64,000 nt of DNA from Mastigias papua (GCA_964019165.1 OZ025274.1:15531358-15595357), one strand, 5' to 3'. Shown: positions 1 through 37,100, numbered from the stretch's first letter. Notes: a model not told the origin generated them from the sequence alone. Made by a program: numbers and translations.

Positions 1-437
1 GGTGCACTTCCATGGCAGTTAAAACATGTTCGAGATTGTGGCCTAATTCATCCATCTATTGACAGTGAACATTAGGGACCACACAAAATAGTTCAAAATT
101 TCAAAAATAGTTAAATTTGTCTTCAATAATATAATATATGCTTGGGTCATCGTATGAAATAACGTGCATAATGATGAGTAATTTAATGTAAGCAAATTCA
201 TATCTTAGCTAAACAGTTTCAATTTATTTCTTGAAAGTTTGAATAGGAATAACAATAAAAAAGTATGATATGTCAAAATAAAGATTGATATGTCTGGATT
301 ATTTCTGTATATCTTTCTATGAAACTTGCAATCACTCTAAAAGTTATGGCTTCCAATTCTCTTTCATAAATTATGAAAACCAGGCTTGCAGACACCCAAC
401 TTTGAAAACTTAAGACTACATTAAGTTTATAGCATAT
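1..437. other. AT-rich non-coding stretch
   Basis: No credible coding exon, RNA gene or repeat was recognised here. If the ferroxidase gene at 3.1 kb is complete in the genome, this stretch may be part of one of its upstream introns. That is inference from the missing first domains. Confidence 0.4.
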
Positions 438-1526
438 TTATTGACTTTGAGGTGAAGCCACATAATTTGTCCCTTCTAAAATTGGGGTTGTTGCATGCCG
501 CACTGTCTCAGGAAAACCTGATTGCGGTGGATAATTTAATGACGAAGACAAGTACCCATCTGATTGGTAATGGTGTCTTCTTCCATATGTTCCCTCAGGT
601 TGCATATTGAATTCTGCCTGGTACATTAACTGCTCTATTTGAACTCGGATATATGCTTTAGTTTGCAAAGGGAGCCTTTGCATCCTTTTTGCTAAGCTCT
701 TACAAAACAGGGTATCTTCATCTTCAACGACTTTAGTCGATGCTTGTATGTCAGCTTTTGACCTCAGCATTTTACTTGCTTCTGCAACCTGTTCAGCAGT
801 TCTGAGTAGAGCAAGGTCAAGAGCCTGTTTGCTTGGTTTTCTCCTCATAGCTACCCATGCTTTTTCACGGTCTGATGCGTCAATTCCTGCCTTTGCATTT
901 AATCTACCCTTTTTTGTCTTTTTGGTACCTAATTCATCTTGTGTATTTTTTCTTTTTGTATTCTCATACTCCGGTGACATGGATAATAAATCCCCTTCAT
1001 CATCAAACTTGCTGCCATCTTTATCGACATTACTTTCTCCTTCGTCTGTTGGAATGGTCAATTCCTGTGTCTGCTGGTCCTCATCAAGTTCTGAAACAGG
1101 GCTCTGTTCATCCTCTTCACTTACGTTTTCAGTAATAGCTGCATGACTCTTATCACTACCAAAATTGTAATTGGAAATTGTTTCCCGATGAGATATAAGG
1201 CTTCCCAGCCACTCCAGATTCTGAAATTCGCGAGGTGCTATGGGGAATGCATCTCGCCCCGAACCAGAGGGCAATGTCTTTCTCTTTTTCAAGTGCCTCC
1301 CGTAAGCAGTTCTGATATTACGGAATTTCTTTTCTGCATCTTCAGGGGTTAGATCAAATTTTAAAGCTATCTTTTGCCAACAGTTGTATTTCATAAACTT
1401 ATTTTTATAATCACGGCTGTATTTATTGTAAAGACAGTCATATTTCTGAACTTCTTCCATGAAGTCAAAATTATCTGACGTAGCAAATGCCATCTTTGCA
1501 AAACGTGCTCTCCCACTCTTACTCAA
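438..1526 (-). CDS. MADF/BESS domain protein, single exon
   Basis: This is an uninterrupted 362-codon frame. An N-terminal MADF (Myb/SANT-like) DNA-binding domain spans about residues 20-105, with KYDCLYNKYSRDYKNK and a tryptophan in YNCWQKIA. The middle is acidic and then lysine-rich (RKNTQDELGTKKTKKGR, a likely nuclear signal). A BESS-type protein-interaction motif lies at about 270-306 (DTLFCKSLAKRMQRLP then IRVQIEQLMYQAEF). MADF/BESS proteins are usually sequence-specific transcription factors, but the same architecture is the accessory DNA-binding protein of PIF/Harbinger transposons. The lack of introns in an intron-rich region, and the transposon debris next to it, favour a transposon origin or domesticated copy. 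Met1 is chosen as the first ATG; Met12 (MAFATS) is an alternative. An antisense AATAAA (437-442) overlaps the TAA stop. Confidence 0.75.
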   Translation of the reverse strand: MSKSGRARFAKMAFATSDNFDFMEEVQKYDCLYNKYSRDYKNKFMKYNCWQKIALKFDLTPEDAEKKFRNIRTAYGRHLKKRKTLPSGSGRDAFPIAPREFQNLEWLGSLISHRETISNYNFGSDKSHAAITENVSEEDEQSPVSELDEDQQTQELTIPTDEGESNVDKDGSKFDDEGDLLSMSPEYENTKRKNTQDELGTKKTKKGRLNAKAGIDASDREKAWVAMRRKPSKQALDLALLRTAEQVAEASKMLRSKADIQASTKVVEDEDTLFCKSLAKRMQRLPLQTKAYIRVQIEQLMYQAEFNMQPEGTYGRRHHYQSDGYLSSSLNYPPQSGFPETVRHATTPILEGTNYVASPQSQ

Positions 1527-1679
1527 ATCTATACTATCTAACCGTATGATAAAACTTTATTTATTTAACAGTTGCATTCCGGAATTGCTTTATTTCACAC
1601 AGGTCAGTGGTTTTTCCTAACAGCTTGAATGGAGTGCTAATAATTTTGATTCCGATGCTGGTGAATAGAAAGAGGCTTA

Positions 1680-1931
1680 TCACTTGAGAGGGAGGTCTCG
1701 ATCGCCGGAATTCGTGACATTCGGTTTCCATTAAAAAATCTGTCGACGCAAGGATCGCTGCGATCGCTGAGATAGAACATTTTCTATCTCGATCGCTGGG
1801 ATCGCTGTTGACGCAAGGATCGCTGGCAAATGTGAACAGGCAGTTTCCATTAAGACGCAAGGATCGCTGGTCACAAAACTGTGCGATCCTTGCGTCGCCA
1901 GCGATCCTAGCGATCATATGGAAACCAGGCT
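1680..1931. mobile_element. Inverted-repeat element end with GATCGCTG motifs
   Basis: The stretch carries many copies of GACGCAAGGATCGCTG and its complement. Perfect 14-base inverted arms lie at 1854-1867 and 1883-1896. TTTCCATTA occurs twice inside, and the right border reads ATATGGAAACCAGGC followed by TTA. This looks like the subterminal and terminal part of a cut-and-paste DNA transposon, possibly of the PIF/Harbinger/ISL2EU kind. The matching left end was not found in the window. Family assignment is inference. Confidence 0.5.
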
Positions 1932-2753
1932 TACCATTGCAATTTTCTATGTTTAAGTTTTATTTGTCTGTCTAGTTTAGTTAACCATTCAGTGAACAGT
2001 TCCCTTGTCATCCACGCTTTCTTATTTGCTTTGTAATTAACGGGAATATGAAGCACATTTCTGAAAGCCAAAGGCTTTTGGCTTTTGCCCACCACTATCA
2101 GCAGCAATTTTTCCCTTCCATTCAAGTTCGCCACAACTAATGCAGTAATCCTAGTCTTGTTTTTTTACCACCATGCTGCTTTGTACCGATGAATCCTAGG
2201 CTTTTTTCTGGTAACAGTGGCCAGAACAGACTGATTTCATCAGCATCAAAAATGTTCTCTGGTTCATGCAACTTTAGGATCTCTTTTAGTTTTCCTACCT
2301 TCCACTCTTTCATACCTCAGTTTCGACTCCCCCTGCTTCGCTTGATTTTAAAATTTTCCCCATTCCGTAGCTTTTTTTTAAATCGGTGGATCTATCCCGA
2401 GGTCATTCCGAACTTTCATAACCGAATTCCTTCAGAAACAGTTAGCACAATACTGACGGAACCAAATAATAAGAGCGGCATCGATGTTGGAAAATGTACA
2501 TTTTTACACGCTTTATTGTACCCTTTCTTGCATCTGGCGGATTTTCCACGACATTAAAAACTTTTTTCTTCGTTTCTGCCTTCATCATATGACTTAAAGT
2601 CTGTGGTGTTATTGCAAACGTTAACGCTATGTCGCTTCTTTTTATTCCCGGATTCTCATCGCAAAATTTAATTACTCTATATTTCTCTTGGTACGTACGA
2701 TCTGAATGCTTTCGCTTTGAAGCCATGATGATTATGAAAGTGTATTGTTTCAA
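1931..2753 (-). pseudogene. Broken Tigger/pogo transposase
   Basis: Two separate fragments read on the minus strand. The upstream one, ending near 2442, begins MASKRKHSDRTYQEKY and contains the CENP-B/pogo-type N-terminal helix-turn-helix (IKRSDIALTFAITPQTLSHM). The downstream one, 1931-2134, is the DDE_1 nuclease core segment of Tigger transposases (KPLAFRNVLHIPVNYKANKK then AWMTRELFTEWLTKLDR). The stretch between them has frameshifts and stops. The nuclease domain is cut off at about 1935, before its second catalytic block, at the border with the GATCGCTG element. It cannot encode an active enzyme. Confidence 0.75.
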
Positions 2754-2813
2754 AGTGTTGCCAACACGCTGGCCTCTGCTTGAAGCAGGAATTCATGTCA
2801 CTTATTGGTTATA

Positions 2814-3082
2814 ATGTATGCAGTTAGGATATGGTAATACAGTGAAGAATACACCTGTGCTCATTGACATATTTCTAAGATCGTTTATCCGGACTACGGT
2901 AAAAGAATGGCATAATTGCCCAAACATATAGTCCGGTTTATGCATTTATCCGGACTAGGAAATCCGGATAATGGGAATTAATTTAGTACAATTCAATAGG
3001 ACATTAATTGGACCTAGCAATTCTGTCCGGAATACACCAAAATCCGGATAAAGCCGATCCGAATTATGCGAGTTCTACTGTA
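2814..3082 (-). repeat. Tigger 5' end with terminal repeat
   Basis: The AT-rich leader contains repeated ATCCGGAT/TCCGGAC words. It ends, read on the minus strand, CAGTAGAACTCGCATAATTC, with a flanking TA at 3081-3082. CAGT-starting termini and TA target sites are typical of the pogo/Tigger group. The opposite terminus is missing, consistent with truncation. Confidence 0.65.
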
Positions 3083-3138
3083 TGTGGCTGCATGATCAGT
3101 ATTAAGTATTAGAACACCTTCCTCTAATTTTCTTTCAG

Positions 3139-13262
<10,124 letters not shown>

Positions 13263-14132
13263 CTATTTTAATGAGACAGCATTCTGATCTCACCTCGTAC
13301 TCTCTGTAACTTCATGACGAATTGGAACTCTCAGCGACAAACTAAGCTACAAGGATGCTTGTTTGAAGATTGAAAGTTATGCGAAGTCAAAAAGAGATTT
13401 TGAGCATGGTGATTCACGTAAAATATCAATAAACAGGTGTTATTATACAATCATTAAATGTACGTAATCACAAATGAATTTTGGATGGATATATCACAAA
13501 GCCTGTAGGTTTTAATTGAAGTTATGTCATGTAATCATTTGCCAATCGTCTTGATCAATCAGCACTGTAAGGTTGAAGAACAGATTTTATTTCTTTATTT
13601 TTTCTATTCTCATTATACTTTATATACATTGATTAATTATGGGAGGGGGGCGATACCGCAGGGAGCATGATGTTCCATATCAACCCTAAATAATTATTAA
13701 ACAAGTAGAAATAAAAGCAAAAGTAAAAAAGAGATGCCAATGACCAGGTGTAGCAAAGAGGTCTCCGAGAGATTCCATAGCAGTCGATTAATTCATTGGT
13801 GCGTGCAAGCAGTCCTCATAAATAAAACTTTGTTGGCATTGAAATATGCAAAAATGTAACATATATGACGATTCTAAATGAGACATGGATGAACCTATGT
13901 GCATAATTTACCGTAATAAATTTACATAATATATCCGCCTCCCAGCACGAGAGAGGATGGTCACTCAGATATTATATTATTTTCCAATTCCAAGAAAATG
14001 TCTATTATCTATAGGTATGCGTGTAGATTTTCTAACTGCCGTATGATACAATGCCTTATTATACTCATAATGACTATAATACAAGTACAATGGAAATCAG
14101 CATGTCCACTAAAACATTAGAGAATTAACTGT
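13263..14132. other. Convergent intergenic region
   Basis: This lies between the stop codons of the ferroxidase (plus) and the MFSD13A homologue (minus) and probably holds both 3' untranslated regions. A plus-strand AATAAA at 13428-13433 is a plausible poly(A) signal for the ferroxidase. No further coding signal was seen. Confidence 0.6.
13428..13433 (+). terminator. Candidate poly(A) signal, ferroxidase
   Basis: AATAAA lies about 165 bases after the inferred stop codon. It is a candidate on position and sequence alone. Confidence 0.4.
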
Positions 14133-27506
<13,374 letters not shown>

Positions 27507-28166
27507 CTTTGCCTTTGCAGTCCTCTTGGCTTACACGTATTTTCTATAGCCTCCTTTCAGTGTGCCTGCAACATTTAAAACTCTTTAACGGCCATGCTGA
27601 AGCTTGTATCCTAGCAACGCTATGTTCCGTTAGATGATCTCCAGTGAAATGTACACACACAAAGAGGGGGGCTACCCTTGGTAATGAGATATCTAAGGCT
27701 ATCTTGAGAATTCTAGAGCTTCTGTGTTGATAAACTAACTACATAGCTCGAAAAAGCTTTCATTAACCACATCTATCCTGTTCTTCTTTAACTGCAAGGC
27801 CCTCTATGCGCATGCGCTTTAAAATTGGCGGGTCAATTAACAGGCCAAGCAACAAAGAGCAACAAAGATGGTGGAAACAGGTGTACAGTGAAGTGATTCA
27901 ACCGTATTCATTTGACTGCCACATTATAGTTGAAAGCAAACGATCTACAATGCAGAGCCATCTTGATTCATATTTCATATATGATATGAATAAAAGTTTA
28001 TGGAATTGACGATCGTAAGCTCATAATTGAAATTCCGGTACCCAAAAGCAGCAGCTCCAACAGTCTTAATGTTGTTTGTTTGCTTAGCAAGCCACCCGTA
28101 AAAGGGATATTCATTATCAGATCGAGTTTACTAATCTTCAGTTTTAAATCAAAGTGAGAGTACAAA
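27507..28166. promoter_or_regulatory. Head-to-head intergenic region
   Basis: 660 bases separate the start codons of the MFSD13A homologue (minus) and the CCDC62 homologue (plus). Both promoters must lie here or use upstream untranslated exons. No TATA box at a convincing place was identified. A frame at 27806-28009 has no recognisable similarity and is not called. Confidence 0.5.
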
Positions 28167-31100
28167 ATGCACCCAATAAGGCCTTCCAGTTCATACCAAA
28201 GGATGCTTACTCCGGCCGATGAAGGTAATCATTTTGTAACTTAAGGCAACTGATTTATAAACACTTATCGATTATACAAAGCTATGAGCAAATCTTATTG
28301 AATAAGTGAAATATTTTACTAATATGATATACAATAAGTTTATCTTTGCCTTTGCTCTCCTTTCCTAGCAGGTCTTGTAAACGAGATGGCTCACCATTGA
28401 GTTGTTTAAGCCCATTTAATTTTTGGAGTCTATAAATCTCGAATATTGGGGCTGATTGCATTCATCATTAAAGTATTTTTGGTCAGCATTTCCTAAACTC
28501 TTTGAAACGGAATTTTCATCTATTAACCTACTTATTTTGTGTATGATATAGGAGTATCATTTGGGACTGCTTTTGAGCCATCTCCAAGACAGAGTACTCC
28601 AAGGAGGGTGAGTTTTCATATTCTCTAGAACAAATTTTGTCCTCTTCCCATGGATATCGAGCTCTTGTAGACTGGGGACCAACGTGAGAAACCTGTACAT
28701 GACATATTTATTTATAAGTGACCCAGTTTGTTTACCATTTTTCCATTTTGATTTTGCATTGAACTTTTGGACTATACTTCAAAGCTTATAAGTTAAGACA
28801 ACCAATTTTGTGAAGTGTGAACCAAACATTGTGAAGTGAAAGTGGAAGAAGATGAATGACTCAAACTTGGGACTCTTGACTTTGCATTTTGAGCTCTCTG
28901 CTTTTGAGCTATCAGTCTGTACATTCAAGCTATTGCTAAAGGTTATGGCATTTTCTTGCACTCCCATGTGCATAACCTAGTGCAGAGCTTTTCTTTAGTT
29001 CATTGCATCAGTTAAATGAAATTTTAGAGTTGAGGGCATTACTTGCTGTAATAGAATGATTGTATGAACCTATTATGGACTGCCTGTGCAGCCAGTCTTA
29101 TTGTTTTATTTTGATATCTATGTAATGTTGTTGTTGTTAAAAGTTAGTATCGTTGTGTTATGTTGAGAAGCGAACGTGTCCTTACTGGAGCTATTACTAG
29201 ACAAACAATAAATGAAATATAACACTTGCATGTAGTGTCACCACTTTTCAACTGTGATCTAATTGGATGCTTTTTTGCATTAAGGATAGCTATGGCTTTT
29301 CTGCCAGCAATACTTTTGGCCATTCAACATTAGGACAAGCAAAACCTTATATGTCATCAAGCTCAAGGCCAGTAAACCATCTTGCATCAAGTTTTTCAAA
29401 TGGACTTCCAAATGCAGCATACATGACAGCTAGATCACCAAGTCCTAGTAAACTCTTTGGAACATCTCCATCTAAGGTGACAAAGACAGCTTGTGTTTAG
29501 TACTTTTCCATTTGTAAGCAAAATCAACATTCATGCAACCAGTCTTGTTGTGACTATACTTCCTAAATTATGTCATAATATGTATGCTATGTCAGAATTT
29601 ATTTCTTTTGACCACCTAAAGTTTTAATCTTATGTTTGATAGTATTCTGATGTTGAAAATTCAACCATACAAAGGCAAAGGAAAGAGCTCCAATCACTAA
29701 TAAATGAGCTAAAAGACAGAGATAGGTATATATCTTATTATAAAGCAGTAAATGAGCTGGAATGTGATTTATATAATCAGAATTTTGAAGTCTTATCAAA
29801 ACAAACCTTTTGCCTGTATGCACAACAGCCAAAGTAGATATGCCAATAGTATCCATCTCAAATTTTGAAGACTGCACTATGCCATGACAAACCTTAACCA
29901 TACATTGCACAAATGACAACTATTTCCTTCTCTTGTTTGAGGTTGCATTAAGTGGTGTTAAACTTTCTTTCTCTCCTACTATGAAATGTTATGATTGGTC
30001 ATCAAATTTACTTTATCAAAGGTAGGCCACAAAATGTGGCCAAAACAACCATGGATTAGGCCCTATGTTGTTCTTTTCTATAGTTCATTCCATTACTTAA
30101 GCATTCATGTTTCCTGAATTACATTAACCAAATATTAATGAAAGATAATTAATTTAGCTGCTCATTAAGGCATATATTTACATGAAGTAATTTCATGACT
30201 TTGTTGTGGGTTGACTTAACTTTGTTTGATATGAGCTAGTTCATGTGTTATGTTTAGGGAACTAAGTGAAATGTCTGACTCACATCAGAAGCAACTGATA
30301 TCATGGGAAACAGACAAAAGGAGGGTAAGCACTAGTTGAAATTTAGGGTCATGTTTTTTGTCTTGTTTTTAATGTCATGGGAATTTTTGTATGCCTTCAT
30401 GCCTTTTCTTGCATCATGAATGTTATTTTCTTTTTTCATATTATTAATCTACACAACACTACAAATATAATTTAAACTATGCTGATCAAAGCATAGTTAT
30501 GCAGATATTAGAGTTTCCATTTTGAGCAGCCCTTACAGTATCAATAAGACGTACTTAGAAAACAAAAGATATGAATATACAAAGAACATAATACAAGAGA
30601 AGCTACTGCACTTCAACACTTTACAGCCATTTCGTGTTTGCAATAGAGAGATTTGTTTCTTTCATAATCATTTTATTTGCATTCGCACTAAATCTGAACT
30701 TCTGAACATGAGTGTTATCATGAATCTTAATGAATAAGTCAAATTTATTTGGAAAAGTTTGAAGACATATTGAAAGGTATCAGCTGAGAGAATTAGTAAT
30801 TTTGTTATGTTGTATTAAAGATACTTCCATTTACATTCTAAATAGGTCCTTGTACTAGAAAAGCAGCTACCAAAGCTTAAAGGTATTTATACTTGATATC
30901 CTCTATTTATGTGACAAAAAGATGATAATGTAGCCCTTGTTTGAGCATAATTTCATACTTTCTAATAGTATATTTCCTGAAAGTCAAATAAGGTAATCTC
31001 AAACTGACTTGTTTGTGTCAATATTTTAGCTAACTACTTGAAGAGAACAGAACAAGTGAGAGAGTTGAAGGACAGGTAATGCAAACCTTTTTGTACTTGT

Positions 31101-34100
31101 TAACAGCTTGTTGTGCCCACATTGTTAGGAAGAAGATTTGCAAGCAACTTTGAAGTGAAGTGCTGATTTATAAGATTTTCTTTTAGGTTGAGAGCAGCTG
31201 AGCATAATGCTCATTCCAAAACAAAAGAATTAGAAACAACTCAGGTAAAATGATTGTAATATTTGGTTTGTTTGCTAGTTAGAGAATGAATTTGCAAAAA
31301 TATTTTTGTTTTTAGGACCCCTCTAAATATTTTTTCATTCAGTTAGCTTCATTTTTATGCATATTGCTCTGAATTTTTATGTTTACAGTGCTGAGTTCAA
31401 ATCCAGACATAACATAGACCATACATAGCACAGAGAAGGACATCTGATCACCTCTTCTGCTCTGAGGGATATCTCTCATATATAAGTTATCTAAAATTTT
31501 ATCATAAACTATCTTATGCTTTGTAGTTATTACCATTTACAATACTGTTATTACTTTTTTTGTAAGCAAGCTGTTGTTGACCATGATATGTTTAGAGTTT
31601 TATTTGATTTTTACTATTAAATGCTAGATGCACTTGCAGCAAGCTTCAGACAAGGCCAATATCTCATCACACCAGGTTGAAGAGCTACAGGTAGTCTTAT
31701 TTAGTTTGTTTCTTGACATGTCAATGATGTTTCTCTTTCAGGTAGGAATGAAGTAGAATTTCTATTGTATATGTTGTACACATTTATAGCAAAAAACACA
31801 AGTCAAAAGCAGTGTCTTGATAATTACTTATAATTATTGATAATTACTTTGGTAGGCTCTTATTTTTCCATCCCTAGGGCTGCTATGTAAGAAAACCATG
31901 ACAACTGCAGCAAACTATGATTTCTTAACTTGGTGCCTCATAATAGTGCTCTGGTACCATTAAGAGGAGGCTGGGCTTTTTGAGAAAATATCTGCTTGAT
32001 TTTCCATTAAAGCTAGCCAAAAATGAGAGAGTACTTAGTTTTTTTAAAAAATAGTTAGGGTTGAATTGTTTTGAAAAGTAGGCTTTTCCTAGTCCTCTGA
32101 TAGTCCCACAGCATTTGCTGTTATGGTTGTTACTTTTATTTTAAGTAGACTGTTATATCTAGCTTCATTCAGTGAATTTAGGCCTACTGTGCATGCCACA
32201 TCTGGGCATATGGCCCTTAGTTTAATGGCCCTTCCAATGGATTGATATGCCACATTGCTTTTTGAATATTGAAATAGGCCAGCAATGATGTCTTTTGCAT
32301 CATAGTAGCCAAGATAGCTGCATATTTTTGTAATTATGTTCTTCATTTCCTCTTAGGATAGAAATGAGAATATGGCAAACTCTATACAGGAACTTTCAAC
32401 CTCATTGGGACAGTCACAGGCCAAAGAACAAGAGCTTCTTACAACATTAAAACTCAAAGTTAGTTCCATTCATGTTTGTAAATTCTAATAATGTCTGTAA
32501 GTTCAAACTCTACAATGGTAATGTTAAGTTGAAATATTGGAATAGACAAATGACAGACCAAGCTGATCTAGGAATAGGCATTTTGTTTAAGTTTTTTAAA
32601 CATATACAGTTGACCAGTGAATGGTCAGATGTTACTAAGTGAATGAACATATCATATTTAACCCCCCTCCCATATGCCCCAGTAGAATTCCTGATTGTAA
32701 CTGCTATATTTGCATACATAAAAAGCAGCCCATATTCTTACAATTTATGTGATTTTGAAGTAAAATATGTAAGTAATCTTTTACCTGAGATGCAAGACAA
32801 CAATTCTTTGATAAATAACGGACTGATTGAAAGCAATGTATAGATTTGTATGTGGCATCCCAGACATTGCTATATAAGAAATTTGACTTGCCATATGACT
32901 TTATCAAAGAGCTATTAGAACATGGCTTTCCAATTGGCTGATGAATGCCTTCCGTATTATCATTCGGCTAGAATTTCAACCGAAGTCCACTGTTCATTTT
33001 TCTAATAAATTAGTCGGCAACATGGATACGTGAAGTTCTCCAGTGTGTTTGATAGGAGTGTTAATTGCTATTCGACCCCACAGGAAAACGAATTGGAAGA
33101 TGCAAATACAAAGGTTAATGATCTATCAAAGAGGGTGAAAAGCATGCAAAGCTCATTGCAAGTGAGTTTACATATTTATTGGTCATGGAAATGCAATGTT
33201 AGAACATGGGGACCATGTTTTAATTTCTTCATACGCAATGTATCATGATGATTGTAACTACTTTAAAATCGATGTCTTTCATGACTGGAAAGAAGAAAAG
33301 GGGATTGATTGTTTTATTACTTCCTTTCAATCCAAAAGATCAGCACCAATGAAAAATCCGTTTTTGTATAAGTTATCGTATGAACTGACATCGTAAATGG
33401 TCTGTATGTTGCCTACGATTTCTCGCAGGAAAGTCGCAAGAGTGAGTCTGTACTCAAAACTGAGAGAGATCAATGGAAGGAGCAATACCAAGCAGTTAAC
33501 GATGAGGTTCAAAAGTTAAGAGGTAGAGAATCATATTTTTGTAGATGTGGATGTCATCAATTGCTTTCTGTTGCTTGTTTGTTTATTTGTTTTGAGTTTC
33601 GTTCAATGTGTATTATATTTGTTCATGTTTCATATTGTATCCTCAATTTGTTTTAATTTGTTTTAGCTGACATTACAAGCCATTATAGCAATGAAGACGA
33701 TTATCAAGCTGAGCTGACTCAGGTAATTCTTTTTCGCGTTTATGTAGTAAAGTGATTCTCTCCAGTTTTTTCTGCAGAATTATTTGCAATAACCTTGTTG
33801 ACTAGAATATAATAGTGAAATTTGCGTCATAAAGAACCTTTGAGCTAATACATCTCTCAGACCTATACTGGCGGAACTTTGCATCCATCTTAATTTGTCA
33901 GTGACTATGCAAGTGCTTCTGTCTCTACAATTATCGCTCTACTAGTATCTTTGTATCTTTAGAAATATTCACTGTTGACACAGATCGTTGACATTAATCG
34001 ATATAATCTTCATTTTTACTTCATAATCTTCAGATTTCTTGCTACTAAACTTACGATTAGTAATAAGTATTTCTCTCTTATTAGTAAAGTTTATTTGGGC

Positions 34101-37100
34101 ATTTGGACCCTTTGTGCGTATTTATCAACCCTACCTATGGTTTTATTTGGTAGTGTGCTGTCAGGCTGGGCAACCCTACTTTACTAACTTGGTTGTCTAC
34201 GGAGAATAGCAATTACGAATTAATTTCTATGAATCGACTGGTGACCTATTCTGTTTCGTTATGTTCCGCCTTCATCATTATGTCTACTGGTTTTTTTGTA
34301 GGTGAAACAAGAACTTCTAGCAATACAAAAAGAACTCTTTCTTGCAGGTTCATACTTAATAGTTATTCAAAAAAATCCAAAGTACTGAAAGGGGAGTGTA
34401 TAGTCATGCAAGCCCCCATGCTTATTGCTGTTGTACATTTTCCATTGGTTAGCTGTCAGCTATTTTTGGTTTTATGCCTAAGTTCATCCAATTGCTCGAC
34501 ACTCGTCGTCACAAAATTCACGCACCCGAAATTTTTTGTTTGTGCTAATTTTATAAACTCTCATATTTAAAGGAGAAAGAGAAAAGAGGAAAGATCAACT
34601 AATTGAGCTGAGCAAATCAAAACAAGAGAGGACTGACAACGAGCTGCAAAGTCTAAGACAGGTATGGAGGATTGAATTTTACCCGACCGACATTATCACT
34701 TAATTGGAATAGCTTTAATTAGAATGTTTCGCATTTCTCTGAGTGGAAAAGATCTTTCGTCCTCTATAGAGTGTATTTTTGAGATGATTGTTATCTTGCG
34801 ATGATTGTTATCTTGCTCTATTATATGACTTAGTCACAATGTATTGACATGACGTCAGAGTTGCAGCCACTTCGAGTGACACCTTTCATTATCTAATCGC
34901 TTCGCCAATTCGCTTAGTGTAAATGTTCCCTTATATGTATTGGCCACTGGATATGACAAAGATACTGCTCCCTCCCAGTGGTATCGTTTCTCTAAGTGAT
35001 GTGATATTGTCGTATTGATTGTTGTTGCTGTTGTAGAAGTAACAAAAGTGCGTAGAAAAAATCATTATTGTATATTTCGCTAAAAATAGTGCGCGGGGCC
35101 CTTTTATGAAGTGTTTATTACCGCGCCGTTTATTTTGCTTTTAATATGAATGTCATTAGTTTTCTACAAAGTTAGTAGAATGAACATTAATTTGCGATTG
35201 CCATTGATTGAACATTGATTGTTGATTATTGTTGATTGAAGTTTGATAAGGGATTTTTATTGGTATGGCAATTGATGCGTATTATTTTTGTGTACAATTT
35301 TAATAATCTCTTTAAAAAAGTTACCTTTCATCATTTGCATTGCTTGCTCGTCGCTTGCATTGTTTGGTTATTCAACAAATTTGTATGCTCTTAAAGACTA
35401 GGCTTACATCTCCTGCAAAAACAGATATTATTGCGTCACTCTGCTGTTTTCAGGTGTATGAACGGCAACAGAAGGAGCTTATGTATTTACAACAACAACT
35501 TCAAGACCAAGACATTCTAGATAGGTAGTATCTCTGTGCAAAGCATGTCGTTGTGTCGAATTATTTGATTTTTTATTATGCCAACCGTTTTTACCACCTC
35601 GTTGAAAATCCTGAGATTTATTCAAAGATACCTTTTGCTATAGAATGAGTGAATTAAATACAGATGATGACGGTTCTGAGATTAGCCTCGCCATGAAACC
35701 GGGAATGGAACAGTTTGATGCTGCTTTATCAGACTTAGAAAGATATGGCAATACTCAGGTAGTTTCCTTTCCTCATGAAATACAGACCTCTTTTACCGTT
35801 TTTATGTACCCTTTGATTTCTTTTTATGATTCTCATCCGTTTTTATTTTTATTTGATGTTTTTCTTAGGTTCCTTAGATTGTCTAATGTTTTTATAGTTA
35901 CTCAAGACTAGTGCAACATTTTTTTCTGTTTTCAGTCCAACGCTATTGTATGATTTCATATTATCTTATTCTTTCATAATCTTTTTTAACCTCTAGGAAT
36001 ACGGAAAAAGCTTTGATGCTCCAGGTAAATATAATCTGTATTTTTTGAATTTAATATGTAGAACACCTGTTTAATTTTGTATCAAGTGCTTACTGATTAT
36101 ATCTATTGTTGTCTGTCATTAATGCAAATCCTGTTGCTTTTGTTAATTTTTCTTTTATTAAATTTCTTTCGTATACTTCCCAACTGGTTTCCTTCCAAAA
36201 TCTTTGGAGATTTAATTATATTCTTACGAAGGGTTTTTGAGATGTTGCACCATAGATTAACTTGTCTCTAATATTTGTGTACTTTTTCTTAGCTAGTACA
36301 ATCGTTTGTTTTTTTCAGGATTATACCAGAGCCGGCATCAAAGTTCACTATTTGCACACACCACTTACCCCACTATTCGCACTGCCAAGAACGGACGTAA
36401 AGACAAAGAGCTATCGCCGTCAGAAAAAGGCAGCTACGTTGACCGGAGTCCAGGAAAAGTAGTGTATTCTCTACTTGTTGCTTTTATCTCTTTTACAAAT
36501 GATACAAAACCATTTCCCTTTTTGTTGCTAAACTGCGGTACGATTTTGCCTACATTTCAGCCCCTTTTCATTTTCCTGTTATTTTCACTTTCACCTGATT
36601 CTTACGTTATCATTTTTAGCTCTTTTTAATTTTCTTTCAGTTGTATTAAATTTTACGAAAATCGAAATCAATCTGTGTATTTCATTTGCCTCGGTAAAGC
36701 TGCCGGAGCTTAGATAAGAGGATCCAAGTTATGTGTCTCTGCCACTAGCAATTTTTCTCATGTAAATTTTCTACCAAGAGTTAAAGTTCTTGTTATCACG
36801 TTATAAGCTGCATTCTTTCTTTTTTTAATTTACCTTGATTATTTTCTTGACTTTCTGCTCCAAGATTGACACAGATGACGCGACAGCTGATAAACTTCAA
36901 GCATTGATAGACGAATCAAAAAAGATGGTTGTGAATTTAGAAAACTATTCAAATATGTCTTCCGCGCTTTCAACTCCTGAGAAAAAGGCAATTTCTTGTC
37001 ACTAATTTAACGTTGTATTGAGAAATTTAACTTTGGCTCATGTTCTATTTTTATGCTGGTGCCCATGCATGATTTAATCCTGTAAAAGGCTTGTTGCCAG

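Noticed and set aside
27806..28009. 67-codon frame in the MFSD13A/CCDC62 intergenic region
   Set aside because: It is short, without similarity, and lies where promoters are expected.
34193..34570. 125-codon plus-strand frame with hydrophobic stretches
   Set aside because: Only 34302-34347, in another frame, fits the CCDC62 series; the rest is intron.
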